Shown: one piece after another, positions 51,779-60,657 of the stretch
Numbering within the stretch: the stretch's first letter is position 1
How the letters are laid out: each line of letters opens with the position of its first letter
Program-made: the position numbers and the translations under genes
The notes under the pieces: model-generated
What the model was told of the DNA's origin: nothing
The model's database searches: none
Seen by the model: the letters and a program-made list of their open reading frames with translations, nothing else
Assembly: GCA_036244975.1 (NCBI GenBank)
Contig: BTTE01000004.1
Span: forward strand, 1-64,000
Source: Sulfidibacterium sp036244975
GTDB lineage: Bacteria > Bacteroidota > Bacteroidia > Bacteroidales > F082
DNA: 64,000 bases
Reading direction: 5' to 3'

Positions 51779-52396
51779 TTACAAAAGCTTCCAGCCGAGG
51801 GTAACTTCAAACACACTGGACCCGCCATTCAGCGTTTTGGTGTTGTTATCATATTTGAAATTTAAAATATTATTGATGCCACCATAATATTTGACATCAA
51901 TAGCAAACATCAAAATATCAATACCAAAACCGGTCTGATACTGCCACTGAATATCCTTGAAATCATTAGGGACAAGATATTCTTTCGGCGCTGTTCCGCT
52001 GGGAGTAATTGTTTTGTTAACAATAAAGTTGGCTGTTACACCACCGAAAATTCTGAGTTTAACAACTTTCAAATCCAAAAACTGCCATCCGAGACTCAAA
52101 GGAATCTGAATTGATTTTAAGCTGACATCTTGTTCAAAAACAGATGTACTGCCTAAGGTGGGAAATTTAAAAACACTTCCCTGTGTCATATAATTCACTT
52201 CGGGCTGTACATAAACCTTTCTCCCGATGCGCATAAAAACACCAATTAACATGTTGTTTTTTAGACCAGCATTAATATCAGAGCCTTTATAAGAAAGTTT
52301 TGAGGCCGTGTAACCAATCTGCGGCCCGATATGAAACTGGCCGTACGTTATTCCACTGATAAGAATAGCAACAAAGAATAAGCTAAATTTTTTCAT
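51779..52396 (-). CDS. Predicted outer-membrane beta-barrel protein (PorT-like)
   Basis: 205 residues. Signal peptide (KFSLFFVAILISGITYG), then beta strands such as HIGPQIGYTASKLSY, VYVQPEVNYMTQG, SIQIPLSLGWQF, VKLRIFGGVTANFIVN and a final EVTLGWKLL. Small OmpA/PorT-like barrels of this kind occur in T9SS-bearing Bacteroidota. Function unassigned. Promoter box TATTTTTG on the minus strand at 52439-52446. Confidence 0.72.
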   Translation of the reverse strand: MKKFSLFFVAILISGITYGQFHIGPQIGYTASKLSYKGSDINAGLKNNMLIGVFMRIGRKVYVQPEVNYMTQGSVFKFPTLGSTSVFEQDVSLKSIQIPLSLGWQFLDLKVVKLRIFGGVTANFIVNKTITPSGTAPKEYLVPNDFKDIQWQYQTGFGIDILMFAIDVKYYGGINNILNFKYDNNTKTLNGGSSVFEVTLGWKLL

Positions 52397-52438
52397 AATT
52401 AAGAGATTTTAAATGAGATAATTGTTTTCCATATTTGT

Positions 52439-52446
52439 CAAAAATA
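52439..52446 (-). promoter_or_regulatory. -7 box of the PorT-like gene
   Basis: TATTTTTG on the minus strand, with the expected start near 52432 and the ATG at 52396. Confidence 0.5.
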
Positions 52447-52547
52447 GGTAATTTTTTTTACCCGGACAAATTTTTTGCTTTTCAGCTATTGAAATCTATT
52501 ATAAATCAACCGTTTAAGAGTTCTATCCGGATTAGAAGAAACGCTTT

Positions 52548-52733
52548 TTAGCCCGCCTGCATATTTTCAGCTCCGGGAAGCATCCCTTCCATCTGTGCCG
52601 GATCGTGGATTAAGACAGGGATGTGCTGCGGGCAAATCCAATAACTTTTCCCTTTGTAATCAAGTTGTACCAAAGGAACCTGTTCGGAATTTCTTTTGCA
52701 AAAAAGACAATATTTTTCGTTGTGATTTTCCAT
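52548..52733 (-). CDS. Small CxxC zinc-ribbon-like protein
   Basis: 61 residues. CLFCKRNSEQVPL and WICPQHIP give one CxxC and a C-x-x-H, which suggest a zinc-binding domain. No further function can be given. Good codon and length plausibility, and it fills a minus-strand position between other genes. Confidence 0.6.
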   Translation of the reverse strand: MENHNEKYCLFCKRNSEQVPLVQLDYKGKSYWICPQHIPVLIHDPAQMEGMLPGAENMQAG

Positions 52734-52961
52734 ATCATAAATTTAATAAAGTTTAAACGGACAAAAATCAGAAATTATTTTATACCCAGTCAAAATATTT
52801 TGACCTAACAAGAAAATTAAACTATTTCGTCATTATTGGATTACGCTTTCCGCCATCTTCTGTCAAAATGAAAACCATGATAATGTTTTAATTTTCATCC
52901 GAAAAAAAAACGTATTCCGAAAACAGCATCCATCAAAATTCTTTAATTTAGCCACATAATT

Positions 52962-53702
52962 ATGAAAATATTGTATCAAATAGGCGAATACGTCATCCTG
53001 ATGTTTCAGGCTTTTAAAAAGCCCGACAAAGGTTTTGTTTTCCGCCGCCAGCTATTGTACGATTTCAAACGGTTAGGTGTTGATTCCATCAGTATTATTT
53101 CTATCATTTCTCTTTTTACCGGTGCCATCATTGCCATTCAAATGGCTTATAACATTGATTCGCCCTTTATTGCAAAATCGATTATCGGTTTCTCCACGCG
53201 GCAAATGCTGATACTGGAGATTTCTCCCACCATCATCTGCCTGATACTGGCCGGAAAAGTAGGATCACGAATTGCCTCGGAGATAGGGACCATGCGCATT
53301 ACGGAACAGATTGATGCGCTGCGTGTAATGGGTGTTAACCCGCCTAATTATCTGATATTACCGAAAATAACTGCTGCCATGCTCTATTTTCCCGTCTTGA
53401 TAATTTTTTCCATCTTTCTCGGTATTTTAGGGGGGGGGATTATGGGATCCATTACAGGATTAATTCCCTCGGCGGATTACATTATAGGGATTCGTTCCTG
53501 GTTCGACCCGTTCACCCTGACTTATGCCATGATAAAAACCGTTGTTTTTGCTTTCATCATCACATCAGTTTCAGCCTACAAAGGCTACACGGTAAAAGGC
53601 GGGTCGGTGGAAGTAGGCCAGGCCAGTACCGAGGCTATTGTGGTAAGCAGTATTCTGATTATCTTTTTTGATTTGATTCTTACCCAACTATTGCTCACAT
53701 GA
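52962..53702 (+). CDS. mlaE: MlaE-type ABC permease
   Basis: 246 residues with about five transmembrane helices and the MlaE signature: IGEYVILMFQAF, ISLFTGAIIAIQMAYN, LAGKVGSRIASEIGTMRITEQIDALRVMGVNP. It transports phospholipids between membranes with MlaF. It overlaps the mlaF start by 4 bases. Confidence 0.93.
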   Translation: MKILYQIGEYVILMFQAFKKPDKGFVFRRQLLYDFKRLGVDSISIISIISLFTGAIIAIQMAYNIDSPFIAKSIIGFSTRQMLILEISPTIICLILAGKVGSRIASEIGTMRITEQIDALRVMGVNPPNYLILPKITAAMLYFPVLIIFSIFLGILGGGIMGSITGLIPSADYIIGIRSWFDPFTLTYAMIKTVVFAFIITSVSAYKGYTVKGGSVEVGQASTEAIVVSSILIIFFDLILTQLLLT

Positions 53703-54445
53703 TCGAAGTAAAAAACATATCGAAAAGTTTTGGGGATCAATTAATTGTGAACAATGTAAGTACTGTTTTCGAGGAGAGAAAGACCAACCTGATTATCGGC
53801 CAGAGCGGTTCGGGAAAAACAGTCCTGATGAAATGCTGTATCGGCTTATACGATGTGGACAGCGGTGAGGTTGATTTCCACGGACGTCGTTTTTCCAATC
53901 TTCCCGACAAAAAAAGAAAACATATCCGTCAGGAAATGGGGGTTCTGTTTCAAGGCGGTGCTTTGTTCGATTCACTCAGCGTTGAAGATAATATTATGTT
54001 TCCGCTCAATATGTTCACCGAAATGAGTCTGGAAGAAAAAAAGGAGAGAGTAAACTTTGTTCTCGAAAATGTTAACCTCACCGGTACCAATACCAAATAT
54101 CCGGCAGAACTGAGCGGTGGTATGACAAAACGCGTAGCCATTGCAAGAGCCATTTCGCTTATGCCGAAATATCTGTTTGCCGACGAGCCTAACTCCGGAC
54201 TGGACCCAAAAACCGCCGAGCGCATTGACCAGCTACTCTCCAGCCTGACCAAAAAATTTAATATGACCACCGTCATCAACACTCACGATATGAATTCGGT
54301 ACTCCAGATTGGCGAGAAAATATGTTTTATCAACCGGGGAAAAATATGCTGGGAAGGAACCAAAGAGACGATTTTAAAAACAGAAAATAAAGAACTGAAT
54401 GATTTTGTCTTTGCCACCGAACTTACCCGAAGAATTAAACGTTAA
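53699..54445 (+). CDS. mlaF: MlaF-type ABC ATPase
   Basis: 248 residues. Walker A GQSGSGKTVLMK, the ABC signature as ELSGGMTKRVAIARA (the MKR variant of Mla ATPases), Walker B YLFADEPNSGLDP, and INTHDMNS as the switch. It is the ATPase partner of the permease upstream. No MlaD gene was found in the window. Confidence 0.93.
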   Translation: MIEVKNISKSFGDQLIVNNVSTVFEERKTNLIIGQSGSGKTVLMKCCIGLYDVDSGEVDFHGRRFSNLPDKKRKHIRQEMGVLFQGGALFDSLSVEDNIMFPLNMFTEMSLEEKKERVNFVLENVNLTGTNTKYPAELSGGMTKRVAIARAISLMPKYLFADEPNSGLDPKTAERIDQLLSSLTKKFNMTTVINTHDMNSVLQIGEKICFINRGKICWEGTKETILKTENKELNDFVFATELTRRIKR

Positions 54446-54535
54446 AACCATATATATTAATTCCCTAAAGCCATTGTTACAACCGGAATAAACGAGTTTT
54501 TAGATATTTTAACCCTTATGCTGCCTGATTAACCC

Positions 54536-54543
54536 TATCTTTG
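54536..54543 (+). promoter_or_regulatory. -7 box of the queD-folE unit
   Basis: TATCTTTG fits TAnnTTTG, with the expected start near 54550, 10 bases before the ATG at 54560. Confidence 0.55.
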
Positions 54544-54559
54544 CTTTTCAAATTGTGCT

Positions 54560-54970
54560 ATGATTTACATTACAAGAAGAGAACGATTTAATGCTGCCCA
54601 CCGCCTTTTCAAAGCGGAATACAGTGACGAGGAAAATCTGAAAATTTTTGGTAAATGTTCTAACCCAAACTGGCACGGACACAATTATGAATTGTTTGTT
54701 ACTGTTAAAGGAGAGGTAGATCCCCAAACGGGATTTCTAATAAACCTGAAAGTACTGAGTAAAATTATCCGGGAAGAAGTTATTGAGAAAATCGACCACA
54801 AAAATATCAACATTGAAGTGGATTTTATGAAAAACGAAATGGCGTCAACGGAAAACCTGACCATTGGCATCTGGAAACAATTGGAAAAAGAGATTTCCGG
54901 CCTTGGTATCACACTTCATTGTGTGAAAATTTACGAATCCGAAAATAATTTTGTGGAATATTTCGGATAA
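54560..54970 (+). CDS. queD: 6-carboxytetrahydropterin synthase/6-pyruvoyl-tetrahydropterin synthase homologue
   Basis: 136 residues. Zinc-binding His in NAAHRLF and NWHGHNYELFV, plus DHKNINIEVDF and ASTENLTIGIW with the catalytic residues. Family members convert 7,8-dihydroneopterin triphosphate to queuosine or tetrahydropterin precursors. It is followed 31 bases later by folE, which makes the substrate; the pairing suggests either queuosine or a pterin cofactor. Confidence 0.92.
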   Translation: MIYITRRERFNAAHRLFKAEYSDEENLKIFGKCSNPNWHGHNYELFVTVKGEVDPQTGFLINLKVLSKIIREEVIEKIDHKNINIEVDFMKNEMASTENLTIGIWKQLEKEISGLGITLHCVKIYESENNFVEYFG

Positions 54971-55001
54971 TTAACAAAATAATAATCAGAGTAAAAATAA
55001 A

Positions 55002-55619
55002 ATGGAAAATCCAAAAGCATTGCTTGATTACCAAAGAATTGAAACTTACGCCCCCGATAAACTGGAAAAATTAAAATATCATTACGAAGAAATTTTAAAG
55101 CTTATCGGTGAAGATGTTACCCGCGATGGGATGAAAAAGACACCGTTACGTGTGGCAAAATCCATACAATTCTTAACACAGGGTTATGACCACGACCCAA
55201 AGGAAATCCTGCTTTCTGCCCGGTTCAGAGAAGATTACAAGCAGATGGTCATTGTGAAAGACATTGACATTTTTTCCTTGTGCGAGCATCACATGATTCC
55301 TTTCATCGGGAAAGCACATGTGGCGTACATCCCCAACAACTATATTACGGGGCTAAGCAAAATTGCACGTGTGGTAGAGGCCTATGCGCGCCGGTTGCAG
55401 GTTCAGGAGCGGCTGACCACACAAATCAAAACGGCTATTCAGGAAACTTTAGACCCGTTAGGGGTGGCAGTGGTCATTGAGGCACGACATTTGTGTATGG
55501 CTATGCGGGGTGTGCAGAAACAAAATTCTGTCACCACCACTTCCGATTTTACGGGAGCTTTTGAAAGAAAAGAGACACGTGAGGAGTTTATTCATTTGAT
55601 ATCCTCTCATTTGTCTTAA
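55002..55619 (+). CDS. folE: GTP cyclohydrolase I
   Basis: 205 residues. Catalytic and zinc segments SLCEHHMIPFIGKAHVAYIP, GLSKIARVVEAYARRLQVQE, RLTTQI and EARHLCMAMRGVQK. It opens GTP to dihydroneopterin triphosphate for folate and for QueD. Same operon as queD. Confidence 0.96.
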   Translation: MENPKALLDYQRIETYAPDKLEKLKYHYEEILKLIGEDVTRDGMKKTPLRVAKSIQFLTQGYDHDPKEILLSARFREDYKQMVIVKDIDIFSLCEHHMIPFIGKAHVAYIPNNYITGLSKIARVVEAYARRLQVQERLTTQIKTAIQETLDPLGVAVVIEARHLCMAMRGVQKQNSVTTTSDFTGAFERKETREEFIHLISSHLS

Positions 55620-55647
55620 TGTATTGTTGAATTCAAAATATTAAAAA

Positions 55648-56373
55648 ATGAATATTAATCAATTTGGAAACAATCTTGTCGGCAACAAACCGGCCGCGGT
55701 GCCGGTAGCAAAGACTTATCTTGCCGGAGTATTCGGTTGGATGTTTCTGGCGTTGGGAATAACAGCCACCACTTCATGGCTTTTTGCCTCAAGCCCGCAG
55801 CTTATAGCAATGCTTTACTCCGCCAAAGGTAGTCTGACCATCCTGGGCTGGGTGGTGCTGTTGGCACCGCTGGGATTTGTAATATGGATGTCGGCACGAT
55901 TTAACAAAATGTCAGCCTCTACCCTGGCTCTTTTGTTTGTGGTTTATGCGATTCTCATGGGTATGAGCCTGAGCTTTGTCTTACTGACCTATACCGGCGC
56001 TTCCGTTGCAACAACTTTTATGATAACCGCCGGTATGTTCGGATTCATGGCTGTTTTGGGATATACCACCAAAACCGATTTGACCAAATTCGGTAACATC
56101 TTGTTTATGGGGCTGATCGGTATTATCATTGCTATGGTCGTAAACACGTTCATGCACAGTAGCGGGGTGGATTACATTATCAGCTTCATCGGGGTGCTGA
56201 TATTCACCGGCCTGACAGCTTATGATGTGCAAAAGCTGAAAAGAATAGGTGCGGGACTGGTGGAAGGTGCCGAAGGAACACGAAAAATGACCATTATGGG
56301 TGCGCTTACCCTTTATCTCGACTTTATCAATTTATTTCTATTTTTGCTGCGTTTTTTCGGTAATCGCCGTTAA
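55648..56373 (+). CDS. Bax inhibitor-1/YccA-family membrane protein
   Basis: 241 residues with seven predicted helices: YLAGVFGWMFLALGITATTSW, WVVLLAPLGFVIWMSARFN, LLFVVYAILMGMSLSFVLL, and the terminal LYLDFINLFLFLLRFFG. BI-1 proteins leak Ca2+ or regulate membrane proteases such as FtsH; the role here is unassigned. It lies between folE and fabD. Confidence 0.92.
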   Translation: MNINQFGNNLVGNKPAAVPVAKTYLAGVFGWMFLALGITATTSWLFASSPQLIAMLYSAKGSLTILGWVVLLAPLGFVIWMSARFNKMSASTLALLFVVYAILMGMSLSFVLLTYTGASVATTFMITAGMFGFMAVLGYTTKTDLTKFGNILFMGLIGIIIAMVVNTFMHSSGVDYIISFIGVLIFTGLTAYDVQKLKRIGAGLVEGAEGTRKMTIMGALTLYLDFINLFLFLLRFFGNRR

Positions 56374-56394
56374 ATTTATTTTTAAAGAAATTAT

Positions 56395-57276
56395 ATGATA
56401 GCTTACGTTTTTCCGGGGCAGGGCGCCCAATATACAGGCATGGGGAAAGATTTGTACAACAAATCTTCCAAAGCCAAAGAATTGTTTCACAAAGCCAACC
56501 ACCTGCTGAAATTTGATATTACAGAAGTGATGTTCGCCGGCACCGAAGAAGAATTAAAACAAACCCGGGTTACCCAGCCGGCAATTTTTCTTCATTCTGT
56601 CATCCTGGCAAAAACCATGAACGACGCGTTTAAACCCGATATGGTTGCCGGTCATTCGCTGGGTGAATTTTCCGCATTAGTGGCTAACGGTACACTGACT
56701 TTTGAAGATGGGCTGAAACTCGTCGCCAAACGAGCTGATGCCATGCAAAAAGCCTGCGAAGCAGAACCATCAACCATGGCTGCCATCCTCGGACTGCAAG
56801 ATGATGTGGTAGAAAGTATTTGTAAAAGCATTTCGGATGTGGTGGTTCCGGCCAACTACAACAGTCCGGGACAACTGGTAATTTCCGGAACGCTAAGCGG
56901 CGTGGAACAAGTCATTACAAAATGCAAAGAAGCCGGTGCCAAACGGGCACTCATGCTGAAAGTAGGAGGTGCTTTTCATTCTCCGCTCATGGAACCTGCC
57001 CGCATTGAGCTGGCAGAAGCCATTAACAGCGCTGTTTTTAACCAAGGTGTTTGTCCTGTTTATCAGAATGTTACAGGTCAGCCGGTAGCCGACCCGGAAA
57101 TTATTAAGACCAACCTTATCTCACAGCTTACCTCTCCGGTACGCTGGACGCAAATCATGCAAAATATGCTGGCCGATGGCACCACCGAGGTGGTGGAAGT
57201 CGGCCCGGGCAAAGTGCTTCAGGGTCTTTTCAAAAAAACAGACCGGCAACTTTATACACGAAGTGCAGAAGTTTAA
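56395..57276 (+). CDS. fabD: Malonyl-CoA:ACP transacylase
   Basis: 293 residues. FPGQGAQYTGMGKDLYN at the start, GHSLGEFSALVA with the nucleophile Ser, VGGAFHSPLMEPA with the catalytic His, and the C-terminal EVGPGKVLQGLFKK. It loads malonate onto ACP for fatty acid synthesis. End of the queD-folE-BI-1-fabD unit, closed by a strong terminator. Confidence 0.97.
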   Translation: MIAYVFPGQGAQYTGMGKDLYNKSSKAKELFHKANHLLKFDITEVMFAGTEEELKQTRVTQPAIFLHSVILAKTMNDAFKPDMVAGHSLGEFSALVANGTLTFEDGLKLVAKRADAMQKACEAEPSTMAAILGLQDDVVESICKSISDVVVPANYNSPGQLVISGTLSGVEQVITKCKEAGAKRALMLKVGGAFHSPLMEPARIELAEAINSAVFNQGVCPVYQNVTGQPVADPEIIKTNLISQLTSPVRWTQIMQNMLADGTTEVVEVGPGKVLQGLFKKTDRQLYTRSAEV

Positions 57277-57279
57277 ACA

Positions 57280-57308
57280 AAAAAACCCGCCGGCTGGCAG
57301 GGTTTTTT
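57280..57308 (+). terminator. Intrinsic terminator of fabD
   Basis: AAAAAACCC/GGGTTTTTT outer stem with inner GCC/GGC stem, a four-base loop and one bulged A. Directly follows fabD by three bases. Confidence 0.88.
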
Positions 57309-57454
57309 GTTTTCAGAAAATAACGCTTAGGATCTTATTTATAATGCGAATCAATGGTTAAATTTCAACCATTGATTTGAATTTATTTGGATTTTGCAGT
57401 TTTGAATTTATCTTTTCCCGGTTTATCCGGTTTTGTTTATTTCGATACAACTCC
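57309..57454. other. Gap between fabD and the helicase gene
   Basis: AT-rich, no gene. GAATCAATGGTTAAATTTCAACCATTGATTTGAATT contains an imperfect inverted repeat (57350-57380) and nothing else was recognised. Confidence 0.4.
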
Positions 57455-59158
57455 TTAGCTATCGCGGTTCACGCGTAATTCGCGCCCTCCTTTGAGGATA
57501 ATGTTTTTAAAGTTGCTGCTGATTTTCCGGCTCACTTTGGCATCCACTTCAAAAAAGGAATGAGAACTTTGCAAATCAACATTTCCTATCTCTGATGGTT
57601 TTACTTTTGCATGAAGGCAAATAAAATCCATCAGATCGTGCTTGCTAAACTTGTCTCTGGTACCGAGATTAATAAAGAACCGGGGTTGATCCGACTTGTT
57701 TTTTGGTTTTCTGTCTCTGTCTCCCGACATGCTTCCGGGTTTTTTGCGGTCGCGGCTAAAATTACGGCTTTGGTCGCGATCACGATCGCGGCTGCGTCTA
57801 CCTCTGCGTTCTTCCCCATCGGTCGACCTGGCACTACCCGACACGTTGAGATTACCCGATTTTCCGAGGTTTAATTTTTCCAGTTCGTTGACCAGAAGTT
57901 TAGCCGTAAGCTCTTCTTTGGACAGGTTCCCGAAAATCATGTTGGCTTTTTCCAGTAATTCGGGTGTGACTTTTCCTTTTGTATTCTTGTCAATAATTTG
58001 CTGACACCATTTTTCTATTCTGACATCTGCAATCTCATCGCTGCTGGGAATGGGTATTTTTTTAAAGGAGATACCCAGTTTTTTTTCAAATCTTTCGATT
58101 TTACTCTTTTCCCTGATGTTGACAAAAGCAAGGGAAATCCCGGTTTTACCGGCACGGGCAGTCCTTCCGCTTCGGTGTGTATAATAAGAATGATCGTCAG
58201 GCATCGTAAAATGAAAGACATGAGTAAGGTCATCCACATCAATTCCTCTCGCGGCAACGTCTGTGGCAATAACAAGATTTAAATCGCGTGTTTTAAAACG
58301 TTTCATCACCCGGTCTCGTTGTGCCTGGGATAAATCTCCATGAAGCGCATCTGCTTTGTAATTCTTATTCAACAGCTCCTCTGCAAGGTTTTGGGTATCC
58401 CGCTTTGTTCTGCAGAACACAAGGCCGCGCATATCCGGATGAATATCCAGAAAACGGGTCAGTGCTTCGGCTTTATCCGCCTGTTTTACAACAATATATT
58501 GATGTTCAATATTGACATTGACCTTCGTGTTTACGTTTACTTTTACCTCGATGGGATGGTCCATATACTTATTGACAATCTTCTTGATTTCGGGAGGCAT
58601 GGTGGCCGAAAACAGCCAGGTTAATTTATCGGCGGGAGTAAAGCTTAAAATTTTATCAATATCTTCTTTAAAGCCCATGTTCAGCATTTCGTCGGCTTCA
58701 TCCAATACGAGAAACCGGAGATTCTCCAGTTTGATGGCTTTACGACTGATTAGGTCAATAAGCCTGCCCGGGGTGGCGATAATAATATGTTGCGGCTTAC
58801 GCAGTGCTTTTATCTGGTTTGTAATGGCCGCTCCTCCATACACAGCCAGAATATTTATTTTATGAAGGTATTGAGCAAACAGTTGTAATTGCTCTGCTAT
58901 TTGCTGACCCAGTTCACGGGTCGGAGCCAGAACCAAAGCCTGTGTAGCCTTATTCGAAGGATCGATGTGTTCCAAAAGCGGAATTCCGAATGCGGCGGTT
59001 TTGCCGGTACCGGTATTTGCCAGGCCGATAAAATCTTTTTCTTTTTCTAACAGTTGTGGAATGGCTTGTTCCTGGATTTCAGTAGGATTTTCGAAGCCAA
59101 GGTCGGTCATGGCATCCAAAATTTCGTTTGAAAGCCCAAGTTGTTTAAATGTGATCAA
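57455..59158 (-). CDS. DEAD-box RNA helicase with C-terminal RNA-binding domain (DeaD/CsdA-like)
   Basis: 567 residues. DEAD-box core: Q-motif FENPTEIQEQAIP, AxTGTGKT, PTRELGQQIAEQ, VLDEADEML, SATMPPE, RGIDVDDLTHVFHF and HRSGRTARAGKTG. A charged Arg/Asp/Ser-rich linker leads to a DbpA-like RNA-binding domain at the C terminus (IGNVDLQSSHSFFEVD). It remodels RNA, often ribosomal. The TTG at 59158 is chosen because the apparent earlier TTG at 59185 is part of the TACTTTTG promoter box itself. Confidence 0.9.
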   Translation of the reverse strand: MITFKQLGLSNEILDAMTDLGFENPTEIQEQAIPQLLEKEKDFIGLANTGTGKTAAFGIPLLEHIDPSNKATQALVLAPTRELGQQIAEQLQLFAQYLHKINILAVYGGAAITNQIKALRKPQHIIIATPGRLIDLISRKAIKLENLRFLVLDEADEMLNMGFKEDIDKILSFTPADKLTWLFSATMPPEIKKIVNKYMDHPIEVKVNVNTKVNVNIEHQYIVVKQADKAEALTRFLDIHPDMRGLVFCRTKRDTQNLAEELLNKNYKADALHGDLSQAQRDRVMKRFKTRDLNLVIATDVAARGIDVDDLTHVFHFTMPDDHSYYTHRSGRTARAGKTGISLAFVNIREKSKIERFEKKLGISFKKIPIPSSDEIADVRIEKWCQQIIDKNTKGKVTPELLEKANMIFGNLSKEELTAKLLVNELEKLNLGKSGNLNVSGSARSTDGEERRGRRSRDRDRDQSRNFSRDRKKPGSMSGDRDRKPKNKSDQPRFFINLGTRDKFSKHDLMDFICLHAKVKPSEIGNVDLQSSHSFFEVDAKVSRKISSNFKNIILKGGRELRVNRDS

Positions 59159-59182
59159 TGAGGTATTTTTAAAAATGAGCGG

Positions 59183-59190
59183 CAAAAGTA
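59183..59190 (-). promoter_or_regulatory. -7 box of the DEAD-box gene
   Basis: TACTTTTG on the minus strand, with the expected start near 59176. It contains the apparent TTG start at 59185, so the real start must be downstream. Confidence 0.5.
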
Positions 59191-59425
59191 AGTTAAATTA
59201 TTCACATAGAGCTTTTTTAGGAAAATTAATAGAAAAAAAAAGACAAGCCATCGCATCATCGTGGCATTCTGTCAAGTAATGTCCATTTTCCCGGCTGCCA
59301 TAATAAACCGAAGAAGTCGGTCTTATTTTATTTGATAGCCTTTTTTTTCTGTTTTTTTAGTATTGTAAGATGTTATTCTTTTAATTTGTAAAAAATTATC
59401 ATTTTATATTTTAAAGATATCGCTT
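59186..59425. other. Divergent gap before proC
   Basis: AT-rich spacer of about 240 bases between the divergent helicase and proC genes. Besides the helicase promoter box, no gene or clear element was seen. Confidence 0.4.
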
Positions 59426-60226
59426 ATGAACAAAAAAATAGCCATCATAGGAGGTGGAAACCTGGGAAAATCAATTGCCACAGGTCTTTTGCACGCTAAC
59501 GCAGTACGCCCTGAAGATTTAACGATTACCCGTCGTAAAATACAATTTCTTTTGTCTTTTTCTGAGCAAGGGGTAAATGTAACAAGCGATAATCATGAAG
59601 CCGTTAATGAGTCGGACATTGTCATTTTTAGTGTAAAGCCACATAAAATAAATGATATATTGTTGTCGGTAAAATCAGATATTTTAAAAAAGAAACCCAT
59701 TGTTATTTCTACCGTAACCGGTGTGAAACTAACAGAATTAGCGAGTATTTTGGGCAATACGATTAGCCTGTACAGGGCTATGCCTAATATTGCGATATCG
59801 GTTGGGGAATCTATGACCTGCATTTCAACCAATAGCCATGATGAAGTACAGAATAATACCATTGCCGGCCTGTTTAATGTGATGGGCCATTCGGCTTTTA
59901 TTGATGATGATTTAATGGGGGCCGCTACTGTTTTGGGAGCCAGTGGTATAGCTTTCGCTATGCGATACATTCGGGCTGCAATGCAAGCCGGAATAGAGAT
60001 TGGTTTTAGTTCTGAATTATCGAAACAAATTGTTACTCAGACAGTAAGAGGGGCTTCTGTTTTACTGCAAGAGAATAATATTCATCCCGAGTCGGAGATA
60101 GACAAAGTAACAACTCCGCGTGGTATAACCATAACCGGTTTAAGTAAAATGGAATTACATGGTTTCAGCTCATCGTTGGTACAGGGAGTCCTGGCATCTT
60201 ATGAGAAAATTAAAGAAGTAAAATAA
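59426..60226 (+). CDS. proC: Pyrroline-5-carboxylate reductase
   Basis: 266 residues. NAD(P)-binding IAIIGGGNLGKSIATGLL, VIFSVKPHKINDIL, ISTVTGVKL, RAMPNIAISVGESMTC, and the C-terminal catalytic helix GASGIAFAMRYIRAAMQAG with VTTPRGITITGL. Last step of proline synthesis. Single gene. Confidence 0.95.
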   Translation: MNKKIAIIGGGNLGKSIATGLLHANAVRPEDLTITRRKIQFLLSFSEQGVNVTSDNHEAVNESDIVIFSVKPHKINDILLSVKSDILKKKPIVISTVTGVKLTELASILGNTISLYRAMPNIAISVGESMTCISTNSHDEVQNNTIAGLFNVMGHSAFIDDDLMGAATVLGASGIAFAMRYIRAAMQAGIEIGFSSELSKQIVTQTVRGASVLLQENNIHPESEIDKVTTPRGITITGLSKMELHGFSSSLVQGVLASYEKIKEVK

Positions 60227-60366
60227 CACCCTGTTATTTAGGTTGTTATATGTATAATAAGGGCCTGCCAGCTTTCTGTAAAATACCGCTTTAACAGCTT
60301 TTGCCTGGCGTTTTGGTGGAAATAGAAACTATCGCCGCCAAAAGTTAATTTTTTAGCAGAGAAAGT
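60227..60366. other. Gap upstream of the transposase remnant
   Basis: No gene. It includes GCCTGCCAGC and GCTTTTGCCTGGCG words, which are loosely repeated and partly complementary, and which may mark the edge of a former mobile element. Confidence 0.35.
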
Positions 60367-60648
60367 ATGGATTCAGACACACTATACCTGCATTCCCCGT
60401 GTCTGTACCTGAAAATTAACCGAAAGCAGGTCTCTTTACAAAGGAAAATATTGATTCCCAAAATTATGGGGAAATTCAAAATGCAGATATCCAAACAAAT
60501 TAATATCCTGCGCAAGACACCCGGAACCAAAACCTGGCAACACGATTACCACGACCAAATTATCAGAAACGATACCGAATACCAGCGAATCAAAAAACAC
60601 ATCAGGAATAATCCATTGAATTGGAAGGCCGACACGTTTTTTGTATAG
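60367..60648 (+). pseudogene. REP-associated tyrosine transposase (Y1_Tnp/RAYT), C-terminal remnant
   Basis: A 93-codon frame whose residues from about 27 onward (LIPKIMGKFKMQISKQINIL...TPGTKTWQHDYHDQIIRND, then RNNPLNWKADTFF) match the C-terminal half of RAYT/IS200-type Y1 transposases. The N-terminal half with the HUH motif is missing and the first 25 residues are unrelated. It is therefore inactive. It ends 9 bases before the convergent P-loop gene stop. Confidence 0.72.
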
Positions 60649-60657
60649 CCCGGATAA

